Positions 14,755-18,899 of a DNA stretch of 18,899 bases are shown piece after piece. Location: contig JAPLGH010000107.1 of assembly GCA_026390285.1 (NCBI GenBank), positions 1 through 18,899 on the forward strand. The letters are read 5' to 3'. The stretch's first letter is position 1; each line of letters begins with the position of its first letter. Source of the stretch: Caldisericota bacterium. GTDB lineage: Bacteria; Caldisericota; Caldisericia; Cryosericales; Cryosericaceae. The notes under the pieces were generated by a model. That model did not search any database. It worked only from the letters and a program-made list of their open reading frames with translations, and was not told the DNA's origin. The translations under genes were made by a program, and so were the position numbers.

Positions 14755-15811
14755 TGCCCTGCGTGTAGTTCTTCTGTCGGTCCTGAGCATCGCCGTGGCC
14801 GCATTGGCCATCTGGCTCCTGTGGACCCTCCGAAGCATTGTTGCTCTGGGAATCGCCGCGGCGTTCGCGGCGTTTCTCTTCTTGCCAATTGCACACTGGC
14901 TCAATCGGAAGACCCGTCTTCCTATGGGAATCACCTGTGCAGTCGTTGTCCTGGCAATCGTGGGCGTATTTGTCGGATTGGTAGCAGTCACGATTCCTCC
15001 GCTCGTGAGTGAAACCAGGTCGCTCGTCACGTCTCTTCCTGACTACGCAAAGACGCTTCAGGGATACTTCTCCAGGTTGTCGGTATGGCTGGACCGCCTT
15101 CAACTCGGGGCGGCCAAGGACACCATCACGGCAGTCCTCGACGCAGTTCAGAAGGCTGCGATCCAGTTTGGACAGAACATTGTGACGTCGTCGTCCAAGA
15201 AACTCCTGGGTCTGAGCGCACTTCTCCCGTTCTTTGTGCTCATGTACTTCTTCATGAGCGGCTCTCATGGTTACTATGAGATGTCTCTGTCGTTGCCGTT
15301 TGTCCGCACGCAGAAGGACCGGGCGGCGGTCGCTCTTGCCCAGGTGGCCGCCAGCACCAGGAGATACATTGAGGCGCTTGCGGCCATTGCGATGGTTACT
15401 TCGCTGTTCGTGGGCGGAGTCAGCGGGTTGTTTGGGATCAACTACGCTCTGACGATCGGCGTCGTAGATTTCTTTGCCGAGTTTATTCCGTACGTCGGCC
15501 CCTTTGTAGTGGTGGTGCTTGGAGCTTTCTTCGCCGCCGTGACGGGTCCCGGGAAGCTGATCGAGTGGCTGATCATCTTCGGCGTCATCGAGTTCCTGAC
15601 CAGTCAGATTCTCGCTCCCCGGCTCATATCCAAGAAGACGGGCATCAACCCGGCGCTGATCATCCTGCTGCTGCTGGCGGGCGGCACGCTTGCGGGGTTC
15701 TTCGGACTGTTGCTCGTCGTTCCCCTCGCTGTTTCCGTCGGTGAGGTCATCAAGATTGCCCAGTTGCTGCGGTCGACTCCCGAGGACGTCACAGAGAAGC
15801 CGGTTGACTGA
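14729..15811 (+). CDS. AI-2E/PerM-family membrane transporter
   Basis: A 360-residue integral membrane protein with about eight hydrophobic segments: two near the N-terminus (about 10-57), one at 68-92, then a soluble stretch at about 93-160, and the rest at about 162-345. The C-terminal EFIPYVGPFV motif and the PRLISKKTGINPALI...GFFGLLLVVPLA pattern are diagnostic of the AI-2E transporter (formerly UPF0118/PerM) family. Members have been linked to AI-2 export, Na+/H+ antiport or lipid transport; the substrate here is unknown. The ATG lies inside the gyrA end (26-nt overlap), and GGAGG sits 6 nt upstream, so it is coupled to gyrA. The rpsU promoter begins within its last codons. Confidence 0.9.
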   Translation: MRLSSKEASALRVVLLSVLSIAVAALAIWLLWTLRSIVALGIAAAFAAFLFLPIAHWLNRKTRLPMGITCAVVVLAIVGVFVGLVAVTIPPLVSETRSLVTSLPDYAKTLQGYFSRLSVWLDRLQLGAAKDTITAVLDAVQKAAIQFGQNIVTSSSKKLLGLSALLPFFVLMYFFMSGSHGYYEMSLSLPFVRTQKDRAAVALAQVAASTRRYIEALAAIAMVTSLFVGGVSGLFGINYALTIGVVDFFAEFIPYVGPFVVVVLGAFFAAVTGPGKLIEWLIIFGVIEFLTSQILAPRLISKKTGINPALIILLLLAGGTLAGFFGLLLVVPLAVSVGEVIKIAQLLRSTPEDVTEKPVD

Positions 15812-15831
15812 AGACGCAATTCCGGTATAGT
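15804..15831 (+). promoter_or_regulatory. Promoter of the bS21 gene
   Basis: TTGACT (15804-15809), a 16-nt spacer, then TATAGT (15826-15831): five of six matches to consensus in both boxes. The -35 overlaps the last codons of the membrane-protein gene. Transcription would begin near 15838 and give a 50-nt leader. Confidence 0.7.
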
Positions 15832-15836
15832 TGAAT

Positions 15837-15881
15837 GGTTGTTTATCAACCCCTTTGGCAACGGTTTGACGAAAGGAGGGG
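15837..15881 (+). promoter_or_regulatory. bS21 leader with possible Shine-Dalgarno sequestration
   Basis: A small hairpin GGTTG-TTTAT-CAACC (15837-15851) is followed by CCTTT (15852-15856), which can pair with AAAGG (15872-15876), part of a very strong ribosome site, AAAGGAGGGG. Pairing would hide the site, while the open form would bind the 16S 3' end tightly. This could allow feedback or growth-rate control; it is inference from short complementarities. Confidence 0.3.
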
Positions 15882-15887
15882 TGATTG

Positions 15888-16085
15888 ATGGGAAACTATC
15901 GTGATCGGAACAAAGACAGATCTGAACCTCAAGGCGAAGACGCTCAGCTTGAGAACATGCTGAGGCGCTACAAGCAGGACTGTATCCGTGATGGCCTCTT
16001 CGGCGAACTCAAGAAGCGTCGCTTCTTCATGGCGCCAAGCGAGAAGCGCAAGCAGAAGTCCATTGCCGCGCGCAGACGCAAGTAG
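15888..16085 (+). CDS. rpsU: Small ribosomal subunit protein bS21
   Basis: A 65-residue, strongly basic protein of the 30S subunit near the 16S 3' end, involved in initiation. The core LENMLRRYKQDCIRDGLFGELKKRRFF followed by PSEKRKQKS and a poly-Arg/Lys tail is the bS21 signature. The first ~20 residues are hydrophilic and longer than, and unlike, the short PVVKVRENE-type N-terminus of the E. coli protein. I start at ATG 15888, 6 nt after AAAGGAGGGG; the TTG at 15885 is directly adjacent and less likely. Its own promoter and a strong terminator make it a single-gene unit between the gyrase operon and the convergent SDR gene. Confidence 0.9.
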   Translation: MGNYRDRNKDRSEPQGEDAQLENMLRRYKQDCIRDGLFGELKKRRFFMAPSEKRKQKSIAARRRK

Positions 16086-16112
16086 GATCGCTTCACCTCA
16101 AGATGAGACCAC

Positions 16113-16135
16113 GGGGCGCGTGAGCGCCCCTTTTT
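16113..16135 (+). terminator. Intrinsic terminator after rpsU
   Basis: GGGGCGC (16113-16119) pairs perfectly with GCGCCCC (16124-16130) around a GTGA loop and is followed by TTTTT. It terminates plus-strand transcription. On the minus strand the hairpin lacks a following U-run, so it would not be an intrinsic terminator for the convergent SDR gene. Confidence 0.92.
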
Positions 16136-16142
16136 GCCGCCT

Positions 16143-16904
16143 CTAGAGCCCCTGGCACAGGAATCCACCGTCGACGGGGATAGATGTCCCGTTTACATAA
16201 CCGGAGACAGGAGACAGCAGGAACATGATGAGGTCTGCGACATCTTCGGGATTTCCCGGCCTGCCAAGCGGGACTGCGTCAAGAAATCGGCGGCGGTCGG
16301 CCTCGAATTCATGTCCGAAGAAGTCTTCTGTCATGGGAGTTCGGATGAGGCCGGGGACGATACAGTTCGAGCGTATCCCCCGAAAGCCGGCTTCGACCGC
16401 CACCGACTCGGAGATACTCTCCAATGCTCGTTTCGAACTGTCATAGCTTGCCGAGGGCGTGTGATGAGGATGCCTGTGGGCGTCGATCGAGGACACGAAG
16501 ACGAAGCTTGCAGAGGACGACGCTCTGGAAAGCGCTGCCTGCGCAAACTCGAAGGCAGAAAAGACATTGACGTCAAATGTCTCGCGAAATTCGGAGGAGC
16601 GAGCTTCACTAATAGCGTCGGGCCGGAGTTCTGCCGGCAAGAACACGAATCCATCAAGTTCTGGGGACCCGAGGAGTGCAGCTGTACAGCGATTGCGGTC
16701 CGATTCCCTGCGCAGATCTCCGGGGACGATACCGGTCAGGGCCTCAGGAGACAAAGTCTGCGCAAGCGCATTCAAGCGTTCGGGACGCCCTCCGACAAGC
16801 AGGAGGTGGACATGCTCTCGGTCGAGCGAGGTTGTCAGTACGGAGCCTATGCCGGCGGTGCTGCCTGCAATGGCAATCGTTCTTCCTGCCAGAGCAAGGT
16901 CCAT
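16143..16904 (-). CDS. Short-chain dehydrogenase/reductase (SDR)
   Basis: A 253-residue classical-length SDR, an NAD(P)-dependent oxidoreductase of unknown substrate. Seen: nucleotide-binding GSTAGIG (14-20), Asn113 in DVNVFSAF, Ser139 in VSSID, Tyr154-x3-Lys158 in SYDSSK, PGLIRT (184-189), and the closing SGYVNGTSIPVDGG typical of the FabG-like group. The NNAG motif that normally follows the fourth strand is replaced by FLPAELRP (88-95), which is unusual. The ATG is 3 nt after the cupin stop and lacks a clear ribosome site, so translation is probably coupled to the cupin gene. The two may act in one small pathway, but nothing shows which. Confidence 0.9.
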   Translation of the reverse strand: MDLALAGRTIAIAGSTAGIGSVLTTSLDREHVHLLLVGGRPERLNALAQTLSPEALTGIVPGDLRRESDRNRCTAALLGSPELDGFVFLPAELRPDAISEARSSEFRETFDVNVFSAFEFAQAALSRASSSASFVFVSSIDAHRHPHHTPSASYDSSKRALESISESVAVEAGFRGIRSNCIVPGLIRTPMTEDFFGHEFEADRRRFLDAVPLGRPGNPEDVADLIMFLLSPVSGYVNGTSIPVDGGFLCQGL

Positions 16905-16907
16905 TGG

Positions 16908-17246
16908 CTACTGGATCGGTATCATGCAAAGAAAAACGAGGTCCTCAGTGCCATTGTTGGCGAGACTGTGAATTGCCTCGGGCTCGATGTAGATGGCGTG
17001 GTCAGGGCCGACCTGGCGCGTCTCTCCTTCGCAGAAAGCTGTGCAGGTTCCCCTGACGATGAAGATCTCGTGTTCCCAGGAATGCGCGTGACGCGGTGTG
17101 CAACCACCCGGCTTGACGACGAAGTACCGCATGGCGAACGTAGGGACTCCATCCGACCCGTTGAGGACCCAGCGTATCGTCGTGCCACGGGCTCCAGCTT
17201 CAGTGACAGGAACTTCCTCGATGTCTTGGACTGACTTGACAATCAT
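16908..17246 (-). CDS. Small single-domain cupin protein
   Basis: A 112-residue beta-barrel protein. Cupin motif 1 is visible as GGCTPRHAHSWEHEIFIVRG (47-66), with metal ligands His53, His55 and Glu58 or Glu60. Motif 2 reads PDHAIYIEPEAIHSLAN (81-97) with His93. It probably binds a divalent metal and may be an enzyme or a small-molecule-binding regulator; substrate unknown. The ATG is preceded by GGAGG at 5 nt. It is the first gene of a minus-strand pair with the SDR. A TATAAT (17276-17281) lies just upstream. Confidence 0.88.
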   Translation of the reverse strand: MIVKSVQDIEEVPVTEAGARGTTIRWVLNGSDGVPTFAMRYFVVKPGGCTPRHAHSWEHEIFIVRGTCTAFCEGETRQVGPDHAIYIEPEAIHSLANNGTEDLVFLCMIPIQ

Positions 17247-17275
17247 GACGACCTCCAGTTGATCTAGATTCGTGT

Positions 17276-17281
17276 ATTATA
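17276..17281 (-). promoter_or_regulatory. Candidate -10 box for the cupin-SDR pair
   Basis: A perfect TATAAT on the minus strand, 30 nt before the cupin start. I find no -35 at a proper distance (a TTGCAC is only 12 nt away), so an activator may be needed or the match may be incidental. Confidence 0.35.
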
Positions 17282-17322
17282 GTACAGTTGTTAGTGCAAT
17301 AGCTGGCTTGGGCCGCCGGTGC

Positions 17323-17350
17323 TTGCATTTTCCAAGCGAGCAAGTATTAT
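17323..17350 (+). promoter_or_regulatory. Promoter of the cyclodeaminase-rho unit
   Basis: TTGCAT (17323-17328), a 16-nt spacer, then TATTAT (17345-17350), five of six matches to the -10 consensus. The spacer contains CAAGC, and GCTTG/CAAGC or CTTGC/GCAAG can form small inverted repeats across the -35. Transcription would begin near 17357, giving a leader of about 40 nt. Confidence 0.6.
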
Positions 17351-17397
17351 TTCTCTGAACTACTCGGTACATTCCAATGGTCAACCATGAGGTCGAT

Positions 17398-18021
17398 ATG
17401 TTTAGAAGTCAATCCTTGGATGAGTTTTTGACCGAACTCTCATCGCGCAATCCAACTCCCGGTGGAGGTAGTGCTGCCGGGCTTGCTGCAGCGATGGGGG
17501 TGGCTCTGGTCGAGATGGTTGCCAATGTTGTGAGCGCGCGTGAGGATCCGGAAAAAGGTCGACTGGCACCATTCGTCGGGCGGTGCGAAGCATCGAGGGC
17601 GAAGTTCGCTGAGATGATGGACGAGGACAGCATGGCATTCGAGGGCTATATGACTGCCGTGAAGTTGCCCAAGACGACCAATGACGAGAGACTTGTGCGG
17701 CGTGCGGCCATGCAGGATGCACTTAAGGGTTCGACGAGAGTGCCGCTTGCGCTGGCGGTGCGGATCTGCGATTTCGCAGAACTTCTCGCCACGACGTTTT
17801 GTGATGCGCCGAAGGATATCGCATCCGACGTGTACGTCGGTGCGGCAATGCTCGAGGCTGCCTTCGCGGGAGCCATTGCCAACGTCTACGTCAATCTCGC
17901 ATACCTGCGAGACCCTGTTTTCAAGGAAGAGACGCGTGTGACAGTTCAGCAGTGTCAGGCGCGTATTGCTGTGTTGGGCTCGTTCAAGGATTCCATCGGG
18001 CGCTTGCTGGCTATTGCTTGA
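17398..18021 (+). CDS. Cyclodeaminase/cyclohydrolase family protein (FTCD_C/FchA-like)
   Basis: A 207-residue, mostly helical protein of the formiminotransferase-cyclodeaminase C-terminal family; stand-alone members act as methenyltetrahydrofolate cyclohydrolase (FchA) or formimidoyl-tetrahydrofolate cyclodeaminase. NPTPGGGSAAGLAAAMGVAL (18-37) is the diagnostic folate-binding signature, and the alanine-rich C-terminal helices fit the family. ATG 17398 is chosen because TGAGG lies 5 nt upstream and the N-terminus MFRSQSLDEFL aligns with family starts; the in-frame ATG at 17377 lacks a ribosome site. It is followed by rho after 27 nt, probably on one transcript. No other C1-folate gene is in the window, so the exact reaction is uncertain. 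Confidence 0.87.
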   Translation: MFRSQSLDEFLTELSSRNPTPGGGSAAGLAAAMGVALVEMVANVVSAREDPEKGRLAPFVGRCEASRAKFAEMMDEDSMAFEGYMTAVKLPKTTNDERLVRRAAMQDALKGSTRVPLALAVRICDFAELLATTFCDAPKDIASDVYVGAAMLEAAFAGAIANVYVNLAYLRDPVFKEETRVTVQQCQARIAVLGSFKDSIGRLLAIA

Positions 18022-18048
18022 CCATGTGGTGAAAGAAGGAAGAGGCTA

Positions 18049-18899
18049 ATGAACTTCACTGAACAAGAGTTGTTGGAGAAGACGTCTCGCGAGTTGTACG
18101 AGATAGCGAAGGTGCTCCATGTTCGGAACTACACACGGCTGAAGAAGCCGGATCTTATCGGAGAGTTGTTGAAACTTGGGGGTAAGGATGGTAACGATCA
18201 GGAGGGGTCTGCCATGAGTTCCATGAGGCCCTACGAGAACCACGACAAGCCTGAGGTTGTGACTGAGCGCCTGGACATTGAACAGGATCGTGTGCCTGCA
18301 CACGTCGTTTCTGGGGCTGTTATCTCGAGTTCATCTGAACCTCGTGGCGGAGATGCTCCACGCTCGGGGGGAGAGGAGTTCACTGCCTCAGGCTTGTGTG
18401 AAATCCTCGCCGAGGGGTATGGGTTTATGCGTACCAACTACTTCCCTTCTTCGACGGACGTCTATATCTCGCCACCCATGATCCGGCGGTTTGGTCTTCG
18501 GACCGGGGACTGGCTCGAGGGCACCGTTCATCCGCCACGTGGGGACAAGGAGAAGTACTCCTCACTGATGCGCATCCGCAGCATCAACGGCATCGGCATC
18601 GAGGGGCATGTGCTCAACCGGCCACAGTTTGAATCACTCACGCCCATTTTTCCCAACAAGCATCTCAAGCTGGAGATGCCCAACTGCAGCATGGCAGTGC
18701 GTCTTCTTGAACTCGTTGCTCCTATCGGCAAGGGCCAGCGTGGCCTGATCGTGTCTCCACCGAAGGCCGGGAAGACGACCATTCTCAAAGCCATTGCGCA
18801 GAGCATCGAGTACAATCACCCCGAGGTCACGCTGATGGTGCTCCTGATTGACGAGCGACCCGAGGAAGTCACGGACATGAAGCAGTCGATTCGGAGCGA
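18049..18899 (+). CDS. rho: Transcription termination factor Rho (3'-truncated by the window edge)
   Basis: Hexameric RNA-dependent ATPase/translocase that ends transcription. The 283 codons present include: the Rho N-terminal helical domain ELLEKTSRELYEIAK (7-21) with the following LKKPDLIGELL; a Ser/Gly/Pro/Glu-rich linker at about 45-110; the cold-shock-like primary RNA-binding domain from ASGLCEILAEGYGFMR (113-128) through VYISPPMIRRFGLRTGD; Walker A SPPKAGKTT (236-244); and Walker B LMVLLIDERPEEV (262-274). The ATG follows AAGGAAGAGG. The remaining ~140 residues (Q-loop, R-loop) lie outside the window. It is probably co-transcribed with the upstream folate-family gene. Confidence 0.95.
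   Translation, partial: MNFTEQELLEKTSRELYEIAKVLHVRNYTRLKKPDLIGELLKLGGKDGNDQEGSAMSSMRPYENHDKPEVVTERLDIEQDRVPAHVVSGAVISSSSEPRGGDAPRSGGEEFTASGLCEILAEGYGFMRTNYFPSSTDVYISPPMIRRFGLRTGDWLEGTVHPPRGDKEKYSSLMRIRSINGIGIEGHVLNRPQFESLTPIFPNKHLKLEMPNCSMAVRLLELVAPIGKGQRGLIVSPPKAGKTTILKAIAQSIEYNHPEVTLMVLLIDERPEEVTDMKQSIRS

Noticed and set aside
16134..17234. Plus-strand open frame of 366 codons opposite the SDR and cupin genes
   Set aside because: The minus-strand frames carry clear SDR and cupin motifs with ribosome sites and coupled stop/start; the plus frame has no recognisable domain and crosses both genes.
1..18899. CRISPR arrays, insertion sequences, phage genes, tRNA/rRNA genes
   Set aside because: No spaced direct repeats, transposase or integrase domains, terminal inverted repeats or tRNA-like T-arm sequences were seen in the short intergenic regions.

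Overview
The window reads as the chromosome of an anaerobic, amino-acid-fermenting bacterium. It is gene-dense and moderately GC-rich. I see no mobile elements, CRISPR arrays, tRNA or rRNA genes. Evidence for the lifestyle: a free-standing [4Fe-4S] ferredoxin, a catabolic-type glutamate dehydrogenase, a butyrate-kinase-family enzyme and a four-subunit 2-oxoacid:ferredoxin oxidoreductase, probably of the branched-chain 2-oxoisovalerate (VOR) type. Shine-Dalgarno sequences are strong, TTG/GTG starts occur, and the ferredoxin resembles that of Thermotoga maritima. I cannot name the phylum from sequence alone; thermotogal, clostridial and Caldisericota-like lineages would all be compatible.

Layout. 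(1) 42-2076, minus strand: prolyl-tRNA synthetase (TTG start), then a small ferredoxin with its own promoter, closed by a 15-bp hairpin. (2) 2077-2324: a divergent intergenic region whose two candidate promoters share one palindromic TTGCAA; the dNK side has a long, potentially structured leader. (3) 2325-2906: deoxynucleoside kinase. (4) 3044-4312: glutamate dehydrogenase, with a leader that can form two mutually exclusive hairpins and a downstream terminator. (5) 4389-10214: a tight metabolic operon of butyrate kinase, a SIMIBI-like P-loop NTPase, a 2x[4Fe-4S] ferredoxin subunit, oxidoreductase alpha and beta, a gamma subunit broken by a -1 frameshift, and an SsnA-like amidohydrolase. (6) 10346-15811: gyrB, gyrA and an AI-2E/PerM-family membrane protein overlapping the gyrA end. 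(7) 15888-16135: ribosomal protein bS21 with its own promoter and a textbook terminator. (8) 16143-17246, minus strand: a cupin and an SDR oxidoreductase, translationally coupled. (9) 17398-18899: a cyclodeaminase/cyclohydrolase-family protein followed by rho, which runs off the window end.

How the genes may work together (inference): transamination of branched-chain amino acids to 2-oxoacids is balanced by glutamate dehydrogenase. The oxidoreductase converts 2-oxoacids to acyl-CoA and reduces ferredoxin. The kinase would make ATP from acyl phosphate. The phosphotransacylase (Ptb) that should link acyl-CoA to acyl phosphate is not in the window. The most notable points are the frameshifted gamma subunit, the unexplained NTPase embedded in the operon, Ile at the main quinolone-resistance position of GyrA together with a degenerate GyrA box, and a recurring promoter pattern TTGCAW or TTGACW with a 16-nt spacer.
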